A model generated the notes under the pieces. The model saw only the letters and a program-made list of their open reading frames with translations, made no database searches and was not told the origin of the DNA. Source: Gavia stellata (Eukaryota; Chordata; Aves; Gaviiformes; Gaviidae). From it: DNA of 64,000 nucleotides. How positions within the stretch are numbered: the stretch's first letter is position 1; every line of letters begins with the position of its first letter. The DNA lies in the NCBI RefSeq assembly GCF_030936135.1, contig NC_082594.1:17757553-17821552 (forward strand). The letters run 5' to 3'. The position numbers and the translations under genes are program-made. Shown piece after piece: positions 24,180 to 34,408 of this stretch.

Positions 24180-25710
24180 TACTCACCACGTCCCTCACCC
24201 AGGGGCTTGGTGTCCTCTTCTCCTGCTGCTTCCAGCGAGCAGGTGCACAAAAACACATTTTTGTCCTCCCTGTCCCTAATGAAGAGGTTCTTGGGGCAAC
24301 TGGGGGAATCCCCACTATCACTTTAGTGGATACATGATTGGATTTGCACTGAAGGTAAAAGTCTTCTCCATGCCCAGGAGTGTCTTATGCCAGCTACCCA
24401 CATGTCATTAACTCCCTCCAAAAACCCTCCTTGATCCCAGAACGTGATTTTCCACACGTAACGCCAACTGTGTTGACAGCAGCAGTTCACAGTTTCCCAG
24501 GTTGCATGCCAAAAACTATCATCTCATATCTGGATTGCCCCCTGCATGTCCAGTTTTTCAGTAATTTTATGCAGCTGAAATAGGGATTTTCTCCATTTCT
24601 TGGAAATTTATGGACATTTCCCCAGAAAATCTTCCACAAAAATAGGGCAACCCTATCTATCCATGAAGGCATGAACCCTCTTAACTTCCCATACAAATGC
24701 CTAGCTGTTGGCCTCTCAAATGCTCTGTTCCCCTCATCTTTACCTACTCCTCAGAGTAGAATTGCATCTGGTCTTTGAAGTGCTTTGAACACTACAAATG
24801 GTATCTACACACTTCACTTGAGTAACCCTTACTTTGGGGAGTTTCCTCAGTGCTTTGATCCTTTTGTCCCTTCCTCACCCATGACCACGTATAGGAGGGC
24901 AAAGCCCCTGAGTTTGTTGAAATACAGGTCCAAACAACTTGGCCATAATAGATTCACCAGTGAGGCTGAGGTCTTCTTCATTTTAACCATATGCCTACAC
25001 AAGATGCAATTATACAAGCCAAAAAAAAGAAGAGACAGTTTATTTTTCTCTCCAAACTGGGACAAGCCACAGTGGAAAAATATTCTATTAACAGCGTGTG
25101 TCTCTTCTATGGGCACATCTGCACAATTCTATCATGTAATTAGACCTTGGCTCCTGCCAGTGAGGGATCTATTAGCGAAAAGCTCCTCAGACAAAGGGAA
25201 GCCTTAGTGCATAAATTAATGCAAATCAAGCCTGGGCTCTCCCATCCCATGCTGCTTGGAGCTGTTATGATCTCTGTGTTGCTGCAAGAAATGAATGTAC
25301 ACTGGAGCCTGGGGACAACAAGCTGATGAGAGGGGAGAGAAGGGCAAGACAGCCCCCTCATTTTTTTCCAGACAAGGTCCAGGACCTCAGCTTTACAGCC
25401 TGGATGAAAAGAAAATATGTAGGAAACAGTCAGCTTTGTGGATCGGTATTGAAACCATGTGGTCTGTCAACTTCGGTTTTAATGGAATTTTTTAAGAGAC
25501 TCATGTAAATCAAAAGATGCACAGAATTTTATTGAACCCCTGAATAAAACTGAGGTGATTTTTTTCTTGTCTTCCAGTCTTTTCTCCTGTCACTAGATCT
25601 TTGCTTCCTCCCAGGTGGAGTCTGCCAAAAGTAGAGGTGATGACACAGCTCTGAAGAACACCTGTCTTTACTGCACAGGTATCAAAGTCATTGAGTCATT
25701 GCTATGAGTT
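24180..25710 (+). pseudogene. VMO1 pseudogene C (exons 1 and 2 remain)
   Basis: Exon 1 (about 24180-24354) keeps a decayed signal region (V-L-F-S-C-C...) and V-P-N at 24272-24280. It then shifts frame at 24281-24285, where gaaga stands for an expected gga. It resumes as S-W-G-N-W-G and ends G-F-A-L-K before a conserved donor gtaaaa at 24355. Exon 2 starts after ccag at 25615 and reads 30 codons without a stop, including G-D-D-T-A-L and V-I-E-S-L, before TGA at 25705; its donor is degenerate. The start codon appears lost (ATA at the expected place), no TATA box is seen, and the first conserved cysteine is His. No exon 3 was found in the following 1.5 kb. Clearly a dead paralogue of VMO1-A and -B, though exon 2 is remarkably well kept. 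Confidence 0.85.
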
Positions 25711-28373
25711 GCAATTTTTTTTATTCTCCTCTGCCATGCAGCAGCTCAAACACAGTCACAGGCACTTATACGTGAGTGGTGGCCCTTCTCTGTGAAGGCG
25801 GACAACCCTCGCCTCTTCAGGGGAGGAACGGAGGTTGAGTTCTACAGGGAAGCAGTGGGAAAAAGCAAAAGGAGAGTTTGCACCAACAAAGAAGCAGACT
25901 GGGTTACCAGGAGGACAAGGAAAGCACTTGGGGAGGGTGCTATAGGAGTGCAAGAGAGAGGCAAATAGGAAACACTACCTAGTGTAGTTCTGTGCCCCTG
26001 AGGTAAGTGAGGTTTGCAAGACAGTGCTGCCTCTCCTTTCTTGTTTTCACCTCCAGCCTGAGAGACTGCCCAAACCACCAGGATTTATCCACGGAGAGGT
26101 TATTGTCTCAACACGGCAGAACACAGCTGCCTATGCAGAGCTGTCAATGCGCCTGGCATTAGGCGGACCTCGGGGAAAATGATGGCTGAAGAGGCTCTGC
26201 AGAGTACCTCTCCCAGGAGGGGAGTAACGGCTGGCTGAGACCATCTCAGGACGGCCGTGGTGCAGGTCCCTGTGGGACGGCTGAGGAGGAAGGGATGGGG
26301 ATGGGCAGGTGCAGGAGGAACATCTGAGCCTTCAAAGTCATCCAGAGTATACCCTGTGCAGGGTAGATGGAAACTACATGTTTCCTGGCATTCAGATAAC
26401 CCAGAATTCAAGTGTCTGCTCCTGGAAATGCCTTCTTCAGATATGTGCAGAATAATAAAAATGGGAGAAGGGGGAAGGAAAGAAAGAAAGAAAGAAAGAA
26501 AGGACAAGCATGGCCACAGATAGACTTCAAATGCTGTGATGTTTGGTCTGATACATTAAAGTACTTGTCTTTGGAAATCTTCCCCGAGGTATTGGAGGCA
26601 TCTTTCCTAGGCAGGTTGTGATAACAAACCTGGAGTTTAATAATCATCATCATCATCCTTAGTTTTTATCCCATTTCAAGAAATGAACAAGCATTGATAA
26701 AACAAATCAGAGCTGCCTCAAATCTCCCTAGCAGCATAGCAAAGTTCAACTCTGAGACCCCAAAGAGGACAACATAGTGTGTGCACATGTTTACTACAGA
26801 AAAAGAAGACCAGGAGAAAGAAACAGAGCGGGAAAGAGAAATGGATGAAGGTTTGTTATTCTTGCTGGTGCCAGGGCAGATGGACATTTGGAAGCATTGA
26901 CTGGGGCCACACTTCTCTTCCCTGCAGTAATTGTCACTTCCCTACACTCTGCTGCTGGGGAAGAGGTGACAGGATGGGACAGGCAGCTGCTACCGGAGGA
27001 GATGGGAAACATGGAGGCAGAGATTGCAGAAAGACTTTCCCCCAGCAGTAGCGACCATCCAGACATCCCACTCTTTCCCCTGCAGCAACCACAGCACTCC
27101 CAGCCTGGCTTTCCAGGACCAGGCCGATGTGCTGGGGCCACAGCCGTTTTGCCCATTGTGGCTCTTGATAATGGCTTATTTTACTTTTGCCTGGCATGTC
27201 CTGCAACCAGCTCCTGTGCAGGTAGCTGTGGGCGGCCAACTATCCTATCATGTTTGGAGTAGTAGCAGACCCCTTGTTCTTCCCTACAAGGTCTGAAGAA
27301 GCTTTTTCCTGTTAGCTTTTTGGGTTTAGAGCAGCTTCACAGAATGTACAAGTAAGCCCTTGCAGTCAGTGGCAGCAGAAGGATTTTCCGGAGGCTCGTT
27401 ATTACTTAGCACTTATCTCACACAGTCCTAACCAGACAATAACCCAGCTCTGCAGAGGAGCGCAGCGCTGATGAGTCAGCCAGCCGCTGCCCCACCGCCC
27501 GCTGCTGCTGATGCATTGGAGATTTGCTGCCCCTGCTCCCACATCAGGTTTTCACTGCTGCTGCACCATCAGGGACCCAGAGTGGGAAGGCTTTCCAGTC
27601 CCACAGCAGCATTGCACAAACGTGAACATTTTCCGGGCCGCACAAGCAGTCTGACAATGGCAGAGAAACTCAGTCCAAGTAAAGCACTATTTCTACTCTC
27701 TTTCCTTTCCTCTGTTTGACCCCAAACTGTCCTTTCACCTCCCATCCCTACCTTAGAAAATAGCTGATGCCAGTCTGGGAGAGCGTGCCCCAATCCCAAC
27801 TCAGGCCAGACCTGTGCCAGAGCTCAGGCAGGCACACTTGGGCTCACCCAGTTCCACAAACAATGCTGTACCTAGAGGGAAGTGCCAAGTATCCCTAGAA
27901 AATGGGCCCTATGGTATTTCTTGCATGTCAGTGCTAAGCAGGATTTATTTCCTTGTCTGTTTTCTTCACTGCTGCTTGGGAGATATTTACCCTTTGCTAG
28001 GCTCACATTACGGGTCAGGAAAAGGACTCCCCAGGCAGCAGGAACTTGTTGTCCAACAGCTCTAGTCCAGCTTGTATTAATAAAGGTTCAAGATTATTTA
28101 GTACTTCCATTCTGCTGGCCAGTTGTAGAGGAGCTGGGAAATTCAGTACAGGCTTAAGATCACAGTAAGACATAATCCATGTAATAATATGTGATCTAAT
28201 AAATATTTTAATATACTTAATCTAATAAATGCAGCACATGCTGTAATGTACATATGATGCTGGTTACTTACATTCTCCATCAACAGTTTGTGTAAACAGT
28301 TAGATCCCAGCTGACCAACTGCCTTTGCTCATATTCTCAGTTTTTTCCCAATTTTACCCTACAAATACAAAGA
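25711..28373. other. Intergenic, no exon 3 of pseudogene C found
   Basis: Searched by eye for the VMO1 exon 3 signatures (W-G-x-W, D-D-T-A-A-N-N, C-G-L-Q-T-K-V) without success. GC-rich around 27455-27620, with a TGAGTCA (AP-1-type) site at 27471. No gene recognised. Confidence 0.5.
26476..26502. repeat. (GAAA)n microsatellite
   Basis: Six to seven tandem gaaa units within a purine-rich stretch. Confidence 0.9.
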
Positions 28374-28625
28374 AAATATACACATTGTAGTGATGGTTTT
28401 GGCAGCAGGCTTCACCCATTTGCTGGTGTGAAGTTCCTGTAAATGACTGTCACTTGCCATTTCACACTCCCTTCTTTGCGGCACTGACAGAGGCTGTGCT
28501 GCCTGGGAGCACAGCAGTGCCAGGGCCAAGGCAAGCAGCCAGGCGAGGCCCCAGGCAAAGCTGTCCCCAACGAGCTTACAGACAAATATGACATGATCGT
28601 GCATGGCTGAGGGGAGAAGTGGCAT
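28374..28625 (-). other. Unrecognised ORF with signal-peptide-like hydrophobic segment
   Basis: An ATG-initiated frame of about 80 codons. Residues 23-39 are strongly hydrophobic (W-G-L-A-W-L-L-A-L-A-L-A-L-L-C) and are followed by S-Q-A-A-Q, a plausible signal-peptidase site, then a hydrophilic stretch with one Cys. I do not recognise the family. There is no TATA box, further exon or conserved motif. It could be the first exon of a small secreted peptide gene, but an accidental ORF is more likely. Confidence 0.12.
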
Positions 28626-28949
28626 CTCCCTCCCACCTCAGTCTGTTCACTCACACCTCCAGCAACTGACGCTTCAGCAAAGACCCTCTTGCTGCAGAGT
28701 CCCTGTGCTGAGCACTGACAGCAGATTGGGTCCATGAGCAGAGCTGGGTCCATGATCGCTGCACCACTCCCCACAAGGCTCTTCTCTTGTGCTGTTCCCA
28801 TCAGGGTCCCCATCAGCCGCAGGTGCAGCTACGTGCCCAGTGAGTCTCCAGAGGAGAAAGCAGCTCCTGGGGGCTCTGCCCCTGCTCACCAGCTGAAGGT
28901 CAGGGTGGGGTCGTTGTTTTGAACCACTTGACTTGCACAAAGTATCATT

Positions 28950-30215
28950 TAATTAGAGGAATCGGGGCTGGAAGGATGTTCAGGAGGTCTTCTAGTGCAT
29001 TCCTGCTCCAAAACAATCATTGCACGCTAATCACCCCTGATGCACATCTGCTCAAACTTTGCCAAAAATATTCCAGTGATGGAGATCTCACAACCTCCCT
29101 AGGCATAACTATTGTTATCAAGTGCACCCCAGCGTCCAATCTCAGCCAGCGGCAATGCTCATCCATTACTCTTTGTCTCAGCCAGACAGAGACCAGGTCA
29201 TTCCCTTTCTCTTTGCAGCAGTATTTGGCACTATCACAGGCTCTTATCCCGCCCCCCTGCAGTGGCCATGAGCTGTTCCTAATGCAGGGTGCGGGGACTT
29301 GCCAATCCTCTCATTCCCTACAGACCCCAGGTGACAGCACTCCTACTGTAACATGTTTTCTCAGGCCCTGAAGCAATGCCTACCTCCCCAAAGTACTCTT
29401 TACGTCTAACCCTTGAACAGGGGTTCCCATACAGCCACCAGACACCCCCCCCACCCCCGCCATGCTGACTCTTCTCGCAGCCCACCTTGGTCCCTTACAG
29501 TTGCCGCTCAGCCTGGCTCTACACGGCACAGAGGCAGCCCAATGAGGAAGGAGACAGGAAAACCAGGGGTAGATTTTCTCCCCTGTGCTCCCTGCGTTGC
29601 CCCACCACCACCACCCTTCCCATACTCCCACAGCAGCAGAGCCCTAATTGAACAGCTCTTCCCATGACTCCCTTTCCCCGGTCCTCCCATTTCTCGATTA
29701 TACAGTCCCAGCTCTGACGCTCATTCCTCACAGGTCATGTTTTCCAGACTGCTGACCACCACTTTTGTTGCTTTCTGTTGGACTCTGTCCAACTGGGCCA
29801 CATCCTTCTGGAAGTTCAGTGTCCTCAGCTGAGCAGAGCATCCCTGCCGGGGGCTCACACATGTTGAGAAGAAAAATCACTCCATTTGTCTTGCAGGCTG
29901 TAATGTCGTTCATATATCTCAGCATGGAGACGGCATGACGCCGCTGACTCATGCTCTGCCTTTGATCCGTTATGACCCCCAGACCCTTCTCTGCAGAATG
30001 ATGTTAATGCAGGCATTTTTCCTCATGCAGCTGCTTATTTCTGCATAAGGTGGGAGCTCGCACTTGTCCCTGCAGAACTGCATCCTATTTTTCTCAAACA
30101 GTTTCTCCAATTTGACAAGACCATTTATCAAGTTCAAGCTGTGTCCTCCAAAGTACTTGCAGTCTATTCCAGCGTGCTGTGGTCTGCAAAGTTAATAAGC
30201 TTATTATTTATTTTA
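28950..30215 (-). repeat. Ancient CR1/L3-like LINE relic
   Basis: On the minus strand, 30215-29700 holds decayed landmarks of the CR1/L3 3' region. These include plus-strand 'gcaaagttaataagc' (end of RT), the segment around 29960-29990 corresponding to the L-G-V-L-V-D region, and the 29770-29830 segment. 29160-28955 holds the terminal part (gtgatggagatctcacaacc). Unrelated pyrimidine-rich DNA at about 29240-29690 splits it. No coding capacity. Assignment is from remembered consensus. Confidence 0.5.
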
Positions 30216-30960
30216 TAGGCAACCATTAACAATGACCTGGCCTGATATTTCCCTGCTACCGACTCTCTCTCCAGAAGCCACCTTGTTCATTCTTCATGAA
30301 GCTCTTCTGATTCATGATGAGAACAGAATACAAAGGGCCTGACGAGAAACAAGACAAAGCAAGAGATACGAGCAAACAAAGCTAAACTCAGGTTATTACC
30401 TGTTTCTCATCTGAGGACAAAAATAATAACACATAATGCATGTCATCTGCTTCATCTTAGAGGTCCTAGGCAGTAGCAAGTCAGAACTGCATGTCCTTAT
30501 GTCATGGGCATGTCGCATAACCACCGAATCAAGATCACCTCCCATATGCCAGCATGTCCCACAGAGACAGGAGTTGAAAGATGGAAGAGGTCAGTGCACG
30601 CAGTGGATGGGGCACAGATTATCAGGGAGCCTGGGAGAGCCCACAAAAGGGGATCCTGCTGACCTTGGGGGACAATAGAAATACCCATCAGTCCTTCAAA
30701 TGGGATTGTGAAAAGATAAAAGCTCTCTGGCTGCACCTTTGCTTGGCCAGCTGAGGACCTATTTTACACTCTAACATCCACGTTTCCCATCAATGAACTT
30801 CAAGGAGTTGCCCAGCTGTCCCAGCTCATTCTCAGCAAACATGGCCAGTTTTCCTATCTTGCTGTTGTACTGAGCAGTGACTCTCCTCACCCTGACAGCT
30901 GCTCTCAGAGTACACAGTAGCAGATACTGGCAGTGGTTATAAAGGTTGGATCACCTGGAG
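30216..30960. other. Intergenic / upstream of pseudogene D
   Basis: No gene or named repeat. It would be the former promoter region of pseudogene D. Confidence 0.5.
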
Positions 30961-30972
30961 TATAAATTCCCC
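30961..30972 (+). promoter_or_regulatory. Relic TATA box of VMO1 pseudogene D
   Basis: TATAAATTCCCC, identical over all 12 bases to the VMO1-A box and differing from the VMO1-B box only at the first base. It lies 63 bp before the ATG at 31024, compared with 56-58 bp in A and B. Confidence 0.65.
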
Positions 30973-31023
30973 CGTTTCCGAAGCTGGGAGCTACCCAGCA
31001 ACTGCTCTTTCAGTAGGCTCAAG

Positions 31024-31208
31024 ATGAATGGTCGTCATGCAACCCCACTGCAGCTGCCCTCTCCCCGCCTGCTCTTTTCCTGCTGTGCTCAGCACAAAGG
31101 AGGTCAACAGCACAGCTCTGTCCCTGCTGTGCCCGTGGAGGCTCCTGGGGTAACGATGGGATTATGCATTTTTCCTCCTGTGGCTATACCACGGGATTTG
31201 TATTGACA
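31024..31208 (+). pseudogene. VMO1 pseudogene D (exon 1 only)
   Basis: Begins at ATG 31024, 63 bp after the conserved TATA box. The signal region (L-L-F-S-C-C) is close to that of pseudogene C. After V-P at 31129-31134 one base is missing, where gtg stands before gaggc instead of aac-gga-ggc. The frame then resumes as G-G-S-W-G-N-D-G and ends G-Y-T-T-G-F-V-L-T. The splice donor gta has become gaa at 31209, and the first conserved Cys is Ser. No exon 2 or 3 was found before 34 kb. It and C look like sister copies, more similar to each other than to A or B in the signal region. Dead. Confidence 0.8.
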
Positions 31209-32989
31209 GAAAAAACCTCTCCTTTTCCATGATCTCCCTTCTGCCTTTGTACTTTCAATATCCAGTCTTACAAGGAGAATCCCTTTGTGCTTGAGGTATT
31301 TTCATTGTTTTGTTTTTTCTTCCCCTGGATTTGCAATCAGCAAACAGGCCCTTGGTGTATATTAGCTTTGAGATTGGAGGGATGTTATTAAAGAAGAATT
31401 TATAAACTTTGCAGACACCACTTAGGCAGGTTTAACTCTTCAAATGTCCAAAGTTCCCAGACAACACAGAAAATATCAGAAGGAAGTGCAAAAGAAGAGC
31501 TCAAAAGGATAAATCTGTGTGGCTTAGGAAAGAGAAGGGATGAGATAGAGTCTGGAAATTGATGAAAGTAAAGAAGTGACTGGGTAAACTAGAAGGAAGA
31601 GCATAAATCAGGAAGGAAATGTGTTCAGAATTAACTCAGAGGACAAGTCTAGAGAAGAGTTTTGCCATCACACTTATGTCAGTAACACTGCGATATATCT
31701 AGTTTTATAGCAGTTCAGTCCCAGACAACATCTCTGCAGAAGCGGCTTTTTCACAGAACCTGAGCACCCTGCTCAAAGGAAAGCCAGCTTCAAAGAAAGA
31801 TGAGGTTTCTCAGGGTCATATCCAGTCAGGTTTTGAAGTTTTCTTCCCAGGAAAAAGTTTTTTGTCAACTTTGTTTATTTTCACTCTTCAAAGTGAACAA
31901 GAGCTGGCAGCAATACATCATGCCAGGATAGCTATGGCTTTGCTTGGTATGAAATACCAGCAAAACTCTGCTAGTGGTGAAGTCCCCAGGGCTCACCGCC
32001 TGTGAGGAATTTCTTAGCAGATTTCATAGGCAAAGAGAAGCACTTAATTCTCAGTTAATTTCAGTTCAGTTTGGTGCTCTTCCCTCTCTTCAGATTTTCG
32101 GAAGATCTTCCCCACAAGCTCTCCGTGGCGGCTGTGGGGCAGCATCAGCCCCTCACTCCCCACCCCAGCAGCAGCCAGGATTTCTACTCATCGATCAGGT
32201 GGGAACAAGTTGGGCAACAGGCAGGCAAGTCCCTGGGAAAGGCTGCTGATCTGCCTTCCAGCTTCCTTGGGCAATAGCTGTAGTTTGTGTTATGATGTTC
32301 CTCAGCGGCATTTTATTTCTTAAAAAAATTCTAGGTAATCTAATAAAAAGTAGTAGAGACTGTTGTTGGCACAGGGCACGTTCACAGATGCAGGATGCCC
32401 GCCTCTCTCTGTTTGCCATCTCAGGGCTGAGGTGATGCTGCAGGTCTCTCTCACCAAGTCCTCAGGAGTGCTCAGAGTAGGTCCTGGCTCTCTTTTCCCC
32501 TTGCTCACAGACAAACCACGGACACAGATCCTGCAGGGGCTCCTTCTCCTTTCTTCCCACCAAAAGGCAGTCTGCAAAGGGAATCCCAGGCTGACTGACA
32601 GCAGGAGCGGTCTAAAGGTTATGGCGCTGGAAGTACAGGACCAGGGCACACAACTTACTAACAAGGACTTGAGAAAGGGTAAAAAGAAATAGGCATTGTT
32701 AAACTGTAAGGTAAGGGAGGCTGCAGGAAACAGTGAAAGCTAAAGTTGTGGCCAAATGGAGAAAAATAGAAGTAACATATCTGGTGGCAGATTGCATGTA
32801 AAAACACAGCAAACAAAAAGCACTTTGAGGAACAAATGGCAAAGGGAATTAACACTAATAATGTTTCTTCACATCAAAGATTCAGGAGCCTGTCAGAAAA
32901 TCTGTGGGACCAGCTGACGGTATAAAAGAAGATCACAGCAGATATGGCCATTTTTAAATTATTTGTTTGCATCAGTGCTCATAATGGAA
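31209..32989. other. Former VMO1-D intron or spacer
   Basis: No exon 2 or 3 of D was found. 31370-31640 may hold further decayed LINE sequence (gcagacaccacttaggcagg). The duplicated block at 31880-32170 lies here. Confidence 0.45.
31880..32170 (+). repeat. Duplicated block, second copy
   Basis: Partner of 23800-24065 with the same ordered landmarks. Unlike the first copy, it is followed by no recognisable VMO1 exon, so any gene copy once attached has been lost. Confidence 0.45.
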
Positions 32990-33310
32990 GAAACTTTGTG
33001 TTCAGATGGTTCCAACCACTCCTGGGTGTTAGGAAACTTAGGAAAGATTAGGTAGAAATTAAAATTACTTTAGAAGAGAGATGAAAAAAATTCACAGAGT
33101 GAATAGCAACGAATAATTAGAACTGATAACAAGTACTCAAGAGGTCTAAGATGTCTCTCAACTGGAAGAGCTGAGGTCATAGCAGTGATGGATAATATGT
33201 CATTTAAAATTACTGGAAGGCTAAACAGGAGCAAACATGAGGTCAATTTTAAAAAATTGTTCCAAGGGTGATGTGAGAAACTACAGACCTCTTATTCCAG
33301 CTTATATACT
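32990..33310 (+). repeat. Ancient CR1/L3-like LINE relic, RT N-terminal part
   Basis: 33230-33300 translates around K-G-D-V-R-N-Y-R-P-L, the N-terminal reverse-transcriptase signature of CR1/L3 (K-G-D-x-x-N-Y-R-P). The preceding 250 bp resembles the linker upstream of it. Heavily mutated. Confidence 0.5.
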
Positions 33311-33609
33311 GCAGTGGGGTCTGCCAATGTGTACCAGATTTACATGGCAAGGTCTTAATAGTGGGGGGACTGCAGGGGTGGCTTCTGTCAGCAGACACCA
33401 GGAGCTGTCCCTGTGTCAGACAGAGCCAGTGCCAGCCAGCTCCAAGATGGACTCACCGCTGGCCAAATCTGAGCCCATCAATGATGCTGATGGCACCTCT
33501 GTGACAACATATTTAAGAAAGTGTAAAAATGCTGCACAGCAGTTGGGAGAGAGCAGTGAGACCCCAAGGTCAGTGAAGAAGGAGGGGGAGGAGGTGCTCC
33601 AGGCACCAG

Positions 33610-34408
33610 AGCAGAGATTCCCCTGTAGCCTGTGATGAAGACCATGGTGAGGCAGGCTGTGCCCCTGCAGCCCAGGGAGGTCCACGGTGGAGCAGATATC
33701 CACCTGCAGCCCGTGGAGGACCCCATGCAGGAGCAGGTGGATGTGCCCTGAAGGAAGCTGCAGCCTGTGGCAAGCCCATGCTGGAGCAGGCTCCTCACAG
33801 GAACTGCAGCTTGTGGAGAGGAGCTCACACTGGAGCAGATGGGATCAGGACCTATGATCCCATGGAGAACCCACGCTGGAGCAGTCTCTTCCTGAAGGAC
33901 TGCACCCCATGGAAAGGATCCATGCTGGAACAGATTGTGAAGAACTGCAGTACGTGAGAAGGACCCACGTTGGAGTTCATGGAGGACTGTCTACTGTGGG
34001 TGGGACCCCACACTGGAGCAGAGGAAGAGCATGAGGAGGAAGGAGCGTCAGAGACAATGTGTTATGAACTGACTGCAATCCCCATTCCCCGTCCCCCTGT
34101 GCCACTCAGGCGGAGGAGATAAAGAGTCAGGAGAAGAGAAGGGTGGGTGGAAGGTGGTTTTAATTGTGTTCTTACTTCTTACTATCCTACTCTGTTATTA
34201 ATTGGCAAGAAATTAAATTAAATTAAATGTCCTCATGTCAAATCTGTTTTGCCCCTGCCAGTAACTGGTGAATGATCTCCCTGTCCTTATCTTGGCCCAT
34301 GAGCTTTTCATCTTGTTTTCTCCCCCTGTCTTGCTGAGGAGGGGAAGAGAGAGAGCGGCGGGGGGGGGGGGGGCACCTGGCAGCCAGCCAAGATTAATCC
34401 ACTGCACA
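33610..34408 (-). mobile_element. Avian ERVL-type LTR with internal degenerate tandem repeats
   Basis: On the minus strand it begins at 34408 with TGTGCAGTGG, followed by a ggctgg...gccaggtgcc stretch resembling LTRs of the ERVL group common in birds (recalled, not searched). The far end (33677-34010) carries eight degenerate copies of a 'ccacgctggagcag' motif every 40-60 bp. No gag or pol frame is present, so it is a solitary LTR or LTR fragment. The homopolymer G run at 34360-34373 lies inside it. Confidence 0.6.
34360..34373. repeat. Homopolymer G run (14 G)
   Basis: Fourteen consecutive Gs within the LTR, in a position where related copies usually have mixed sequence. A candidate for G-quadruplex formation or an assembly error. 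Confidence 0.8.

Noticed and set aside
25370..25500. Candidate VMO1 exon (P-D-K-V-Q-D-L) between exons 1 and 2 of pseudogene C
   Set aside because: It only superficially resembles Q-T-K-V; no DDTA motif or cysteine pattern.
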